A DNA stretch of 64,000 nt. Origin: Arthrobacter sp. StoSoilB20. GTDB taxonomy: Bacteria; Actinomycetota; Actinomycetes; Actinomycetales; Micrococcaceae. The stretch lies in assembly GCF_019977295.1 (NCBI RefSeq), contig NZ_AP024651.1:930001-994000 (forward strand). The letters are read 5' to 3'. The translations under genes and the position numbers were made by a program. Shown here in pieces: positions 16,666 through 25,106 of the stretch. The number at the start of each line of letters is the position of its first letter. The first letter of the stretch is position 1. The notes below the pieces were generated by a model. That model had not been told where the DNA came from, ran no database searches, and was given only the letters and a program-made list of their open reading frames with translations.

Positions 16666-17403
16666 ATGTCCTCCATCACTTCCGCTCCTGCCAGTACCAG
16701 CAGCTCCACAATGGCTGATTTCAACCGCACCACCTCCCGCTGGGGCCAGATCACCATGATCTGCGGCCTGCTGATCTCGGTAGCCGGGCCACTGTTTCTC
16801 GTCTTCGCCAGTGGCCTGGACATAGGGCCCGCGCAACTGTGGATCGCTTTCGCCGCAGTGGCTGCAACCTTCGGCATCATCTGGATCGTTGAGCCCCTCA
16901 CCTACTACCCCATCCTTGGCCCTGCAGCGATGTACCAGGCCTTCATGATCGGGAACATCTCCAACAAACTCCTGCCCGCCGCCCTGATCGCCCAAACCAA
17001 CATCGGCGCCAAGCCAGGCAGCAAGCGCGCCGAGCTGGCCGCCGTCGTCGCCATCTGCGGGGCGGCGGCAGTACACCTGATTTCGCTCGCCATTTTCGTG
17101 GGCCTCCTGGGCAGCTGGCTGATCAGCGTCATCCCGCCGTCGGTGCTGCTGGGGACGCGTTCATACGTGCTGCCCGCCGTCCTTGGCGCGGTGCTGGTGC
17201 AGGCCATCGTGTCCCTGAAGCAGCCCCGCACTACGGTATTCGCCCTGCTGGTCTCAGCCGTGGTCGTGTTCGTGGTGTTGCCGCTGGTGCCCTCGCTCGC
17301 CATGGTCTCCACCGCCATCGCTGTCCTGGGCACCATCTTGCTGGGGTGGTTCTTCCGCGGCAAGACATCCTTCATCGAAGCGAAGCCGATCCACATGGAA
17401 TAG
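16666..17403 (+). CDS. Integral membrane protein, partner of DUF5058
   Basis: A 245-residue membrane protein with about six to seven hydrophobic segments (ICGLLISVAGPLFLVFAS, LWIAFAAVAATFGIIWIV, AVVVFVVLPLVPSLAMVS). A conserved-looking polar stretch, YPILGPAAMYQAFMIGNISNK, lies between helices and could line a substrate path. I do not recognise a named family. The ATG at 16666 is preceded by GAAAGGA. Its position between the DUF5058 gene and the M20 amidohydrolase, in one operon, suggests both membrane proteins form one transporter. The N-terminal 25 residues are Ser/Thr-rich. Confidence 0.78.
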   Translation: MSSITSAPASTSSSTMADFNRTTSRWGQITMICGLLISVAGPLFLVFASGLDIGPAQLWIAFAAVAATFGIIWIVEPLTYYPILGPAAMYQAFMIGNISNKLLPAALIAQTNIGAKPGSKRAELAAVVAICGAAAVHLISLAIFVGLLGSWLISVIPPSVLLGTRSYVLPAVLGAVLVQAIVSLKQPRTTVFALLVSAVVVFVVLPLVPSLAMVSTAIAVLGTILLGWFFRGKTSFIEAKPIHME

Positions 17404-17457
17404 CACCCTCCAGCGCCGCACGCAGCAGCCCTAGAAACCACCCAGGAAGACAGGCCA

Positions 17458-18714
17458 ATGACCCAGACAGCCACCGCCACCGCACTCGCCACCGCCACGC
17501 CACTCGATGCCGAACAGACCGCCAAACTGCACTCCCTGTACCGGCACCTGCATGCGCATCCGGAACTGTCCATGCAGGAGTTCGCCACAGCAGGATTGAT
17601 TGAAGATCAGCTGGACGAACTCGGGATCGAGCACTTCCGATGCGGTGGGACAGGGGTTGTGGGCATCCTGAGGAACGGCGACGGTCCGGTAGTGGCGTTC
17701 CGCGCCGACTCGGACGGGCTTCCCATCGAGGAAGCCACGGGGCTGGATTACGCCAGCACGGACACCGGCACCCTTCCGGACGGCACGGTGGTGCCCGTCA
17801 TGCATGGTTGCGGGCACGACACCCATGTTGCGTCTCTGCTGGGTGCCGCTGAAGTCCTCGCTGGCAACCTGGAGTCCTGGTCCGGCACGCTGGTACTCAT
17901 TTTCCAGCCCGGCGAGGAAACTGCAGCAGGAGCACTTGCCATGCTGGACGATGGCCTGTGGGACAAAGCTCCGCGTCCGGAGGTGGTGTTCGGACAGCAC
18001 GTCATGCCCCGGCCTGTGGGTACTGTCGCGATCTCCAACGGTCCGGTAGCCGCCATGGCGGATTCGCTCCGGGTGACGGTCCACGGCCAACAGTCCCATG
18101 GATCCCAGCCGCAGGACTCCATCGATCCCATCGTCATGGCCGCGCACATGGTCACGCGGCTCCAAGGGATAGTTTCCCGGGAACTTGACCCACGCAAGTC
18201 CGCCGTCGTCACGGTGGGGACCTTCCACGCAGGACTGAAAGAGAACATCATCCCCGCCTCGGCCGAGTTCACGCTCAACATCCGCACCTTCGACGACGAC
18301 GTCCGCGGACAGGTTCTCTCCGCCGTTCGCCGCATCATTGAGGCAGAGGCCGCAGCATCCGGGGCGCCGGCGCCGGTCATCGAGGAAATGTACCGCTTCC
18401 CCCAATGCTTCAACGACCCCGACGCCGTCCCTGACGTGGTTGAGGCACTGCGGCTGGCGTTGGGGACTGAGGCAGTTGAAATCACTCCGCCCATGATGGG
18501 CAGCGAAGACTTCGGGCACTTGGGCACCGCTATCGGGGTCCCGTCAGTGTTTTGGATGTTCGGCGGTACCCCTGCCTCCGGGCACGAAGGCCCCGGCCCA
18601 ATTCCCGTCAACCATTCGCCGTTCTTCGCCCCGGAGTTGGAAGGTTCGCTGGCCGGAGGAGTCGCGGCCGCCGTCGCAGTGTTGATGTCCCGGCTGGGAA
18701 TCCGGTGCCCTTGA
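17458..18714 (+). CDS. M20 family amidohydrolase (N-acyl-amino-acid/hippurate type)
   Basis: A 418-residue metallo-amidohydrolase of the M20D group, which hydrolyses N-acyl or aryl-acyl amino acids. Metal-site segments are present: GCGHDTHVA near residue 118, the Glu pair in PGEETAAGA near 150, the dimerisation-domain His in QQSHGS near 222, and the final His in PVNHSPFF near 384. The N-terminal LHSLYRHLHAHPELSMQE is typical. There is no signal peptide. It closes the operon begun by the two membrane proteins, so the predicted pathway is uptake followed by intracellular cleavage. Three 14-bp repeats start at its stop codon. Confidence 0.9.
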   Translation: MTQTATATALATATPLDAEQTAKLHSLYRHLHAHPELSMQEFATAGLIEDQLDELGIEHFRCGGTGVVGILRNGDGPVVAFRADSDGLPIEEATGLDYASTDTGTLPDGTVVPVMHGCGHDTHVASLLGAAEVLAGNLESWSGTLVLIFQPGEETAAGALAMLDDGLWDKAPRPEVVFGQHVMPRPVGTVAISNGPVAAMADSLRVTVHGQQSHGSQPQDSIDPIVMAAHMVTRLQGIVSRELDPRKSAVVTVGTFHAGLKENIIPASAEFTLNIRTFDDDVRGQVLSAVRRIIEAEAAASGAPAPVIEEMYRFPQCFNDPDAVPDVVEALRLALGTEAVEITPPMMGSEDFGHLGTAIGVPSVFWMFGGTPASGHEGPGPIPVNHSPFFAPELEGSLAGGVAAAVAVLMSRLGIRCP

Positions 18715-18749
18715 TCCGGCGCACAAGATCCGGCGCCCTTGATCCGACG
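18708..18749 (+). repeat. 14-bp tandem repeat spanning the M20 gene stop codon
   Basis: Three adjacent 14-bp units share GATCCGRCG (18708-18721, 18722-18735, 18736-18749). Units one and three are alike (CCCTTGATCCG), and unit two begins CACAAGATCCG. The M20 gene stop TGA lies within unit one. Confidence 0.85.
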
Positions 18750-18773
18750 CAGGGCCAAACCTGGGGGCTCGGC

Positions 18774-18983
18774 CTAGGATGGGCGCATGGGGGATACCGA
18801 GGATCTTTTTGACGGGCCGGCATCTGCATTGCCGGCAGCGCTTTCGAGCAAGGCTGTGCTGAATCGACGCACTGCCGGGTACTTGCCGGCGCAGGAGGAG
18901 GGAAACCCCGTGAGGCCGCTGCCGCGCCGCTCACCGATGCGCTCCCCGCGCAGGTACACGGCCAGGGTTTTACGCGGACTCAC
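18774..18983 (-). pseudogene. Truncated hipA remnant
   Basis: A 69-codon GTG-started frame whose first 20 or so residues (KTLAVYLRGERIGE) resemble the N-terminus of HipA kinases. The rest has no HipA character and stops far short of the usual 400 or more residues. The kinase domain is absent here in any frame. It overlaps the hipB-like gene by four bases (GTGA), as intact hipBA operons often do. I infer a decayed toxin gene left beside a preserved antitoxin. Confidence rests on position and a short N-terminal match. Confidence 0.55.
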
Positions 18984-19213
18984 GGCCGCACCTCCAGCTT
19001 GGAAAAGCGCGGTACCAAAGCGACGTCGCGGCCCACTGCCCTGATGGCCTGCATGGCAACGACGACGGAGACTTCTCCGCCGGCTTCGAGACGTACGATG
19101 GTTCCCCGGGTGACGCCCAGTTTCACGGCGAGATCCCGCTGCGTGATTGCGGCTTCTTTGCGCGCATCTGCGATGGACCTACCTAGGGAGGCGGCATCGA
19201 CAGCCCGGCCCAC
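18980..19213 (-). CDS. HipB-like XRE family antitoxin/regulator
   Basis: A 77-residue protein with a helix-turn-helix spanning most of its length (SIADARKEAAITQRDLAVKL, then GVTRGTIVRLEAG). Its C-terminal helix and tail (MQAIRAVGRDVALVPR) are typical of HipB proteins. It overlaps the hipA remnant by four bases. A 9-bp perfect inverted repeat lies 22-52 bp upstream of its ATG, the expected place for autoregulation. With the kinase gone it may persist as an orphan regulator. It lies directly downstream of tRNA-Thr, a usual integration spot for accessory DNA. Confidence 0.8.
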   Translation of the reverse strand: MGRAVDAASLGRSIADARKEAAITQRDLAVKLGVTRGTIVRLEAGGEVSVVVAMQAIRAVGRDVALVPRFSKLEVRP

Positions 19214-19234
19214 TTCCTGAAATGTCCTATATCT

Positions 19235-19265
19235 CGAACATTTTGCAAATTACGGTAAATGTTCG
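19235..19265. promoter_or_regulatory. Inverted-repeat operator of hipB
   Basis: CGAACATTT (19235-19243) and AAATGTTCG (19257-19265) form a perfect 9-bp inverted repeat with a 13-nt AT-rich spacer in an otherwise GC-rich genome. It is placed to overlap the hipB promoter. Confidence 0.7.
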
Positions 19266-19302
19266 ATATTTCCAACATCACCTCTGCCGCGGGCGCCAGG
19301 CT

Positions 19303-19350
19303 TAAAAAGCGAAAAGCCCCGGACTACCCAACAAGGGTTGTCCGGGGCTT
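19303..19350 (-). terminator. Rho-independent terminator of tRNA-Thr
   Basis: On the minus strand, AAGCCCCGGAC...GTCCGGGGCTT forms a long hairpin with internal near-pairing (ACCCTTGTTGGGT). It is followed by TTTCGCTTTTT. It begins seven bases past the tRNA. Confidence 0.88.
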
Positions 19351-19356
19351 GGCCCG

Positions 19357-19429
19357 AGCTTCCTATCAGAATCGAACTGATGACCTTTTCATTACGAGTG
19401 AAACGCTCTACCGACTGAGCTAAGGAAGC
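19357..19429 (-). tRNA. tRNA-Thr (CGU)
   Basis: A 73-nt tRNA without encoded CCA. The acceptor stem pairs GCTTCCT with AGGAAGC. The D arm is AGCTCAGTCGGTAGAGC. The anticodon stem TTTCA / TGAAA surrounds CTCGTAA, anticodon CGT. The T loop is TTCGATT. Confidence 0.96.
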
Positions 19430-19643
19430 ACCGCGTCCATCCCCGGTTTCCCGGCGATCACGCAAGACATAACTGTAATAGAGGCACCGCACCCGGGTCA
19501 AAACGAGGGCGGTGGCGGCAGTTGCGGGGATGTTCACTCACGCGTCGGGCCGGGTTCAGGCGGGCGTTTCCCTGCCGCCGGAAGCTGGGGAATCAACTGT
19601 GGCGGGTACACCCGCCACACAGACAAGCCAAAGGAGCCGCTCA

Positions 19644-20375
19644 ATGACCGGGGACGCATTGACCAGGGACGCCAGCCACACCACCAACCGGCTGCGGCTG
19701 GCGGTAGTGGACATGGTGGGTACCACCATCACCGATGACGGCCGCACGGAGCGGGCCATGTCGCGGGCATTGGTGGAGCACGGCGTCGAACCGGGCAGCA
19801 CCACCTTCGCGAGCATGCTGGGCTATGCCCGGGACACCATGGGCTTTTCGAAAATGACCGTGTTCGGCCACCTTTTCGAGGATGCAGCGGTGGCAGCCAG
19901 CGCCAACAAGGTCTTCGAGAAGGCCTACGACGAAATGATTGACGACGGCGGCGTCCGGGCCATTCCCGGTGCTGAGGACACCATCCTGTGGATGCGTGAG
20001 TCCGGGATGCAGGTCTGCCTGGCCACGGGCTTCGGCAGGCATACGCAGAACATGGTTTTGGAATCCCTGGGGTGGATGGGCCTGGCGGACTTGAGCCTGT
20101 GCCCGGCGGATGCGGGGCGCGGGCGGCCCTACCCGGACATGATCCTGACCGCCGTCCTCGCCCTGGACCTTGACGACGTCCGCGAGGTGGCCGTGGTGGG
20201 CGATACGAGCTCGGACATGCTCTCCGGCGTCCGTTCAGGAGCCTCCCTTGTTGCGGGCGTCCTGACAGGATCCCACTCCGAGGCGACGCTGCGCGCGGCC
20301 GGCGCCACCGCCGTCGTGGATTCCATCAAGCACCTCCCGCTGCTGGTGGAGAAGCGGGAAGCCAGCCGCCTTTAG
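19644..20375 (+). CDS. Phosphonatase-like HAD hydrolase
   Basis: A 243-residue HAD-superfamily phosphohydrolase of the phosphonatase-like (PhnX-related) group. Motif I is DMVGTT (phosphonatases typically have D.AGTT). Motif II is LATGFGR, and the motif IV region is VGDTSSDMLSG. The cap inserted after motif I is helical, as in the phosphonatase group. The ATG at 19644 follows a good AAAGGAG. No 2-aminoethylphosphonate transaminase or transporter lies beside it, so the substrate is open. Its TAG stop overlaps the TAA stop of the convergent peptidase gene by four bases. Confidence 0.85.
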   Translation: MTGDALTRDASHTTNRLRLAVVDMVGTTITDDGRTERAMSRALVEHGVEPGSTTFASMLGYARDTMGFSKMTVFGHLFEDAAVAASANKVFEKAYDEMIDDGGVRAIPGAEDTILWMRESGMQVCLATGFGRHTQNMVLESLGWMGLADLSLCPADAGRGRPYPDMILTAVLALDLDDVREVAVVGDTSSDMLSGVRSGASLVAGVLTGSHSEATLRAAGATAVVDSIKHLPLLVEKREASRL

Positions 20376-21967
20376 CAGGTGAGGCCGTCCTGCGGCAGCT
20401 TTCCGTCCACAAAGTACTCGTCGACGGCGGTGCTGACGCACGAGTTCGAGCGGCCGTAGGCGGTGTGCCCCTCGCCTTCCCACGTGACCAGTGAGGCGTT
20501 CTCCAACTGCTTCCGCAGCGACTGGGCCCACTCCAGGGGAGTGGCAGGATCGCCGGTGGTGCCTACCACCACGATCGGAGCGGAGCCCTTGTAGTCAACC
20601 GGTGCAGGGGTCCGGGTGTTTTTGTACGGCCAGTCCTTGCAGTTGACTCCGCCGTAGGCAAAGAAAGCGCCGAAGGTGGGGGAGTCCTGGATCAGTCGGG
20701 CTTCCTCTGCGCGCATGCCTGCGGTGTCAGTGACCATGGGGTAGTCCAGGCAGTTGATGGCTTGGAAGGCAAAGGCGGAGTTTGAGCTGTAGGTGCCGTT
20801 TGGCTCGCGGTCGGCGCCAAGGTCAGCGAGCCGCATCATCTGGGAGGCGTCGCCGGAGAAGGCGCTCTCCAATGCCTGGGTCAGGGCGGGCCAGCTTTGG
20901 TCGTTGTAGAGGGGGAGGATCAAGCCGTTGACGAAGTCGTTGCCCGTCACCAACCGGCCGTCCTTGGCCGTTTGTGGGTTCTGGTCCACGGCGTTGATGA
21001 GTTCACGGATTTCCTGGACCCCGTTGTCTACGGAGCCGCTGAGCGGGCACTGGTTCTGGCCCTGGCAACTGGCCACGTAGGTGCGGATGGCCCGTTCGAA
21101 GGCCCGGGCCTGCCCGGCCGTCAGTTCCTCGTTGCTGATGGAGGGATCCACGGCACCATCGAGCACCAGATGGCCGACGTTGTCCGGGAACAGTGTTGCG
21201 TAGGTGGATCCCAGAAAGGTGCCGTAGGAAAAGCCCAGGTAGTTGAGCTTGGCGTCATTAAGCACCGCACGCAGGACGTCCAGGTCCTTGGCCGCACTGA
21301 CGGTATCGATGTGCCCCAGGACATCACCGGTCTGCTCCGAGCACTGCTGCGCGAAGGACTTGTTGAAAGCCAGTGCAGCTTCCAATCCTTCGTCCGTGTT
21401 TTTCCGGAAGACCTTTTCGCGGGCAGCGTCACGTTCGGCGTCGGTCATGCAGGTGACAGGAGCGGAGCGTTTCACACCGCGGGGATCAAAGCCCACCAGA
21501 TCGAAGTTGTTCTTCAGCTTTTCGGTGAAATTGGTGTTGCCCGCATCCTTGAGGTAATCCACGCCCGAGCCACCGGGACCACCGGGATTTACCAGGATGG
21601 ACCCCTGTTTGTTGCCGGTGCTGGCCAACTTGATGACGCCGAGCGAAATTTCACCATTGCCAGGGTTGGCGTAGTCCTTGGGTACCTGGACTTTGCCGCA
21701 CTGGAAGCCGTTTTCGCAAGAGCTCCACTCCACCGGCTGGGAGTAGAACTTCTCCAGGCCCTTGGGTGCAGAAGCTGCGATGGACGGATCAACCGTGCTG
21801 GTGGACGGCTTGGCCGTAGGCGCCGGAAGGAACGGCACAGTGCACGCGCTCAGAACCAGCGCGGCCGCAACGGCAACACAGGCAGCCACGAAGCCGCGAC
21901 CGGCCCCACGCTTGGCGGACCGGTCCCTTGAGGGGGCACCGGCGAACCGGCGGGGTGCGGACGTCAT
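20372..21967 (-). CDS. Secreted alpha/beta-hydrolase, tripeptidyl aminopeptidase (TAP/SlpD-like)
   Basis: A 531-residue lipoprotein peptidase of family S33. The lipobox LSAC gives lipidated Cys42. The alpha/beta-hydrolase nucleophile is in LGFSYGTFLGS, the oxyanion region is VNPGGPGGSGVDY, and the C-terminal TAP-like part supplies the acid (GTTGDPATPLEWA) and His (GEGHTAYGRS). It likely removes short peptides from protein N-termini outside the membrane. It follows holB by nine bases and is the last gene of the tmk-holB unit, an arrangement also seen in related actinobacteria. The stop codon overlaps that of the convergent HAD gene. Confidence 0.9.
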   Translation of the reverse strand: MTSAPRRFAGAPSRDRSAKRGAGRGFVAACVAVAAALVLSACTVPFLPAPTAKPSTSTVDPSIAASAPKGLEKFYSQPVEWSSCENGFQCGKVQVPKDYANPGNGEISLGVIKLASTGNKQGSILVNPGGPGGSGVDYLKDAGNTNFTEKLKNNFDLVGFDPRGVKRSAPVTCMTDAERDAAREKVFRKNTDEGLEAALAFNKSFAQQCSEQTGDVLGHIDTVSAAKDLDVLRAVLNDAKLNYLGFSYGTFLGSTYATLFPDNVGHLVLDGAVDPSISNEELTAGQARAFERAIRTYVASCQGQNQCPLSGSVDNGVQEIRELINAVDQNPQTAKDGRLVTGNDFVNGLILPLYNDQSWPALTQALESAFSGDASQMMRLADLGADREPNGTYSSNSAFAFQAINCLDYPMVTDTAGMRAEEARLIQDSPTFGAFFAYGGVNCKDWPYKNTRTPAPVDYKGSAPIVVVGTTGDPATPLEWAQSLRKQLENASLVTWEGEGHTAYGRSNSCVSTAVDEYFVDGKLPQDGLTC

Positions 21968-21976
21968 GGGGTTCTC

Positions 21977-23128
21977 CTATTGCTGGATGAGGCTCGTGGC
22001 CATGGACTCGACCGCCAACAAGGGAGCCACGTTGGTGGTGGTGATTCGGACACGGGCTTTGTTGATGGCATCCATCCGGGCCAGCGTGGTTTCCGGGGTT
22101 GAACTGCCGGCGTAGTCTTCCAGTTCGCTCTTGAGCTCAACGTTGACCAGCTCCACGGCGTTCCCCAGCTGGATGATCAGCACGTCGCGATAGAAGGACA
22201 AAAGATCCGTCAGGGTACGGTCCAGGGAATCGGTAATGGACCGCTTGGCCCGCCGTTTCTGGTCGTCCTCAAGCTGTTTGACCTGGCTGCGCATGGAAGG
22301 GGGCAGAGTGCCCGACTCCGGAGCGCCCAGGCTTGCCAGCAGCGCAATCTTTTCCGCGGCATCGCGTTCGTCATTGGAGCTGTTGGCTTCCTCGGTGGCG
22401 ATCTTCACCAGCTTCTCGGCCATCATTACCGCTGCCGTGACGCCCCGCAAACCCAGCGGAATCCTCACCGTATCCAGCCGGCGCTGCCTGGCATCGGCGT
22501 CGCGGGCCAGCCGCCGTGCGATGCCGATGTGGCTCTGTGCAGCCCGGGCTGCGCGGTCAGCGAGTTGACGTTCGACGCCGTCGCGCCTCACCAGGAGATC
22601 GGCGACGTCGGAGGCAGGCGGGAGACGGAGGCTTACCGGGCGGCACCTGGAACGGATGGTGACCAGGACGTCGGCGGGGGAGGGAGCGCACAGCATCCAA
22701 ATGGTGCGGGGCGTCGGTTCCTCGATCGCCTTGAGTAGTACGTTGGTGGTCCGCTCGGCCATGCGGTCCGCGTCCTCCACCACGATGATGCGCCAGCGGC
22801 CAGTGGCAGGCCTGTCGCCGGCTTTGGACACCAGTTCCCGGGCCTCGTCGATGGTGATGGTGACTTTTTCGGTCCGCACGAACGTGACGTCGGAGTGGGT
22901 TTCGCCAAGGATCGTGTGGCAGGCCGCGCATTCTCCGCAGCCGCGAAGGGTTACATCATCCTGCTGGCAATTCAGGGCAGCGGCGAAGGCCTTTGCTGCG
23001 TTGGAACGGCCGGATCCGGGAGGACCGGTGAACAGCCAGGCATGGGTCAGGCCGGTTTCACCCTGAGCCGCCTGCTTCAATTGAGCCACAACCGGCGCCT
23101 GCCCCTGGAGGTCGTCCCAGACACTCAC
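21977..23128 (-). CDS. holB: DNA polymerase III subunit delta'
   Basis: A 383-residue clamp-loader subunit. The AAA+ Walker A region GPPGSGRSNAAKAFA has Arg where an ATP-binding Lys would be, fitting the non-ATPase nature of delta'. Zinc-module cysteines follow (CQQD, CGECAAC). IIVVEDADRMAERTTNVLLK is the Walker B/sensor region and SRCRPV the conserved clamp-loader strand. The C-terminal half is helical collar. Its ATG overlaps the tmk stop by four bases, so translation is coupled. It loads the beta clamp with DnaX and HolA. Confidence 0.95.
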   Translation of the reverse strand: MSVWDDLQGQAPVVAQLKQAAQGETGLTHAWLFTGPPGSGRSNAAKAFAAALNCQQDDVTLRGCGECAACHTILGETHSDVTFVRTEKVTITIDEARELVSKAGDRPATGRWRIIVVEDADRMAERTTNVLLKAIEEPTPRTIWMLCAPSPADVLVTIRSRCRPVSLRLPPASDVADLLVRRDGVERQLADRAARAAQSHIGIARRLARDADARQRRLDTVRIPLGLRGVTAAVMMAEKLVKIATEEANSSNDERDAAEKIALLASLGAPESGTLPPSMRSQVKQLEDDQKRRAKRSITDSLDRTLTDLLSFYRDVLIIQLGNAVELVNVELKSELEDYAGSSTPETTLARMDAINKARVRITTTNVAPLLAVESMATSLIQQ

Positions 23129-23829
23129 GGACGGTCGCCTGGAACAGTTTCGCCGGTGCGCAACACAGGGTTCACGGGTTCACCATTGCCGTGGCCGGCC
23201 AGGAGTGATTCCACCCGCTCCAGGATCTGCGCTGCGAGTGTTTCAATATCGGCGTTGGCGGGCAAGACAAGGTAGCTCGAGGGAGCGGCCCCGGCACGTT
23301 GCAGGAAAGCCTGGCGGATGGCGGAGTGGAACTCATCAGGTTCGGACTCCAGCCGGTCTTCCGTGGCGTCCCCCGCGGTCCGCCGTCGGCGGCCGTCGGA
23401 GGGGTCGACGTCGAGCAGTACCGTCAGGTCCGGGTGCAGGCCTTCCGTGGCCCACTGGTTCAGCGCAAGAACTCCTTCGGCACCCAGGCCGCGTCCGGCA
23501 CCCTGGTAGGCGACGGAGGAGTCAATGTAGCGGTCAGTAATGACCACAGTTCCCTCCGCGAGGGCCGGACGGATCACCTGGCTTGCATGTGCGGCGCGTG
23601 CAGCAGCAAACATGAGGGCTTCGGTGCGGGCATCGATCGTGCCGTGCCCGTGGTCCAGGACCAGGGAGCGCAACTTTTCACCGATGGGAGTGCCGCCGGG
23701 TTCGCGGGTACGCAGCACGGAAAGTCCCCGCGACTGGAGGGTCTCAGAGAGCCGGGCCGCCTGCGTGGACTTACCCGCTCCGTCCCCGCCTTCGAAGGCG
23801 ATAAATAGACCTGGGCTCTGAATACTCAC
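23125..23829 (-). CDS. tmk: Thymidylate kinase
   Basis: A 234-residue dTMP kinase catalysing dTMP + ATP to dTDP + ADP. It has the P-loop FEGGDGAGKSTQ (residues 12-23), the dTMP-contacting RTREPGGTPIGE, the DRY-type motif TDRYIDSSVAYQG, and the LVLPANADIE tail. The C-terminus is slightly longer than the E. coli enzyme. It heads the tmk-holB-peptidase operon. The upstream gap to the divergent PLP enzyme gene is only 82 bp and must hold both promoters. Confidence 0.95.
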   Translation of the reverse strand: MSIQSPGLFIAFEGGDGAGKSTQAARLSETLQSRGLSVLRTREPGGTPIGEKLRSLVLDHGHGTIDARTEALMFAAARAAHASQVIRPALAEGTVVITDRYIDSSVAYQGAGRGLGAEGVLALNQWATEGLHPDLTVLLDVDPSDGRRRRTAGDATEDRLESEPDEFHSAIRQAFLQRAGAAPSSYLVLPANADIETLAAQILERVESLLAGHGNGEPVNPVLRTGETVPGDRP

Positions 23830-23911
23830 CCGTCTAGCCTACCGAGCTTCACTGACTTCCAAGCGCGTCATGCCTTTCATCCACAGCCTGCACCCCTACT
23901 ACGCTGACACC

Positions 23912-25096
23912 ATGAGCCTTTCCGATCAGCATGCCGCCGAATTGTCGCCGGAAACCGTGGTTGTTGCAGCCGGCCGCCCGGACCGCGCCCACGATGAGCC
24001 GGTCAATCCGCCCATCGTCCTGTCCTCCACATACTTCGGAACCGGCTCCCTCAGCGACGGTGACCGTGGCTACGGACGCTACGCCAACCCCACATGGGAT
24101 CCCTTCGAGGACGCACTGGCCAAGCTGGAGGGTGCCACCCTCCCCGGCCTGCTGTACGCCTCCGGCCTGGCAGCAGTCAGTTCGGCACTGTCCCTGGTAC
24201 CGGCCGGGGGCGTCGTGGTGATGCCCTCGCATAGTTACGCCGGTTCGTTGGTGATGGCAACGGAGTTGGCAGAGAAGGGATTCCTGGAGCTGCGAACGGT
24301 GGACATCACGGACACGGATGCAGTGAAGGCCCTCATCAGCCCGGAAAACGGCAAGGCAGCCGATCTCCTCTGGCTGGAAAGCCCCACCAACCCCATGCTC
24401 GGCATCGCCGACATCCAGGCACTGGCAGATGCCGCGCACGCGGTGGGCGCAATCGTGGTGACGGACAATACCTTCTCAACGCCCTTGGTGCAGCAGCCAC
24501 TGAGCCTGGGTGCCGACGTCGTACTTCACTCGGTGACCAAGTACCTGGCCGGACATTCGGACGTCGTGCTGGGCGCCTTGGTGACCTCCAACCCGGAACT
24601 GCGCGCCACGCTCCTGCATCACCGGATCATCCACGGCGGAATTGCCGGACCGTTCGAGGCCTGGCTCGCGCTGCGCGGCCTCCGCACGCTGGCGCTGCGG
24701 ATTGAGCGCTCGCAGGCCTCGGCGGCAACCCTCGCCGAACGGCTCAGCAGCCACCCGCGCGTCGAAACAATCCGCTACCCGGGCCTGCCCGGCGATCCCG
24801 GGCACCAGCGCGCCAAAGCACAGATGAAGGGCTACGGGTCCATCCTCTGCATCCAGATTGCCGGTGATGAGCAGCGCAGCGGTGCCGACGCTGCGGACGA
24901 ACTGGTCCGCGCCCTGCAGCTCTGGCTGCCTGCAACATCCCTGGGCGGTGTCGAATCACTGATTGAACGCCGACGCCGGCACACGGCCGAGCCGCTGAGC
25001 GTCCCGGAGAATCTGGTCCGGTTGAGCGTTGGGATCGAGAACATGGAAGACCTCTGGTCCGACCTTGAGCAAGCGCTGAAGTCGCTGGACATATAG
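23912..25096 (+). CDS. Cys/Met metabolism PLP-dependent enzyme (cystathionine gamma-synthase/lyase type)
   Basis: A 394-residue PLP enzyme of the Cys/Met metabolism family. The PLP lysine lies in SVTKYLAGHSDVV near residue 209. Other conserved segments are YGRYANPT, YASGLAAVSS, WLESPTNPML and the C-terminal SLGGVESLIERR with VRLSVGIEN. The family includes MetB, MetC and cystathionine gamma-lyase, and sequence alone does not decide which. The ATG at 23912 has no Shine-Dalgarno sequence. A TACGCT hexamer ends eight bases upstream, so the mRNA may be leaderless. The DUF2516 gene follows 10 nt downstream. Confidence 0.88.
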   Translation: MSLSDQHAAELSPETVVVAAGRPDRAHDEPVNPPIVLSSTYFGTGSLSDGDRGYGRYANPTWDPFEDALAKLEGATLPGLLYASGLAAVSSALSLVPAGGVVVMPSHSYAGSLVMATELAEKGFLELRTVDITDTDAVKALISPENGKAADLLWLESPTNPMLGIADIQALADAAHAVGAIVVTDNTFSTPLVQQPLSLGADVVLHSVTKYLAGHSDVVLGALVTSNPELRATLLHHRIIHGGIAGPFEAWLALRGLRTLALRIERSQASAATLAERLSSHPRVETIRYPGLPGDPGHQRAKAQMKGYGSILCIQIAGDEQRSGADAADELVRALQLWLPATSLGGVESLIERRRRHTAEPLSVPENLVRLSVGIENMEDLWSDLEQALKSLDI

Positions 25097-25106
25097 GCTA
25101 AAGGGC

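Noticed and set aside
18787..19044. Plus-strand frame across the hipA remnant
   Set aside because: No similarity to anything I know and no ribosome-binding site; the minus-strand hipBA reading explains the region better.
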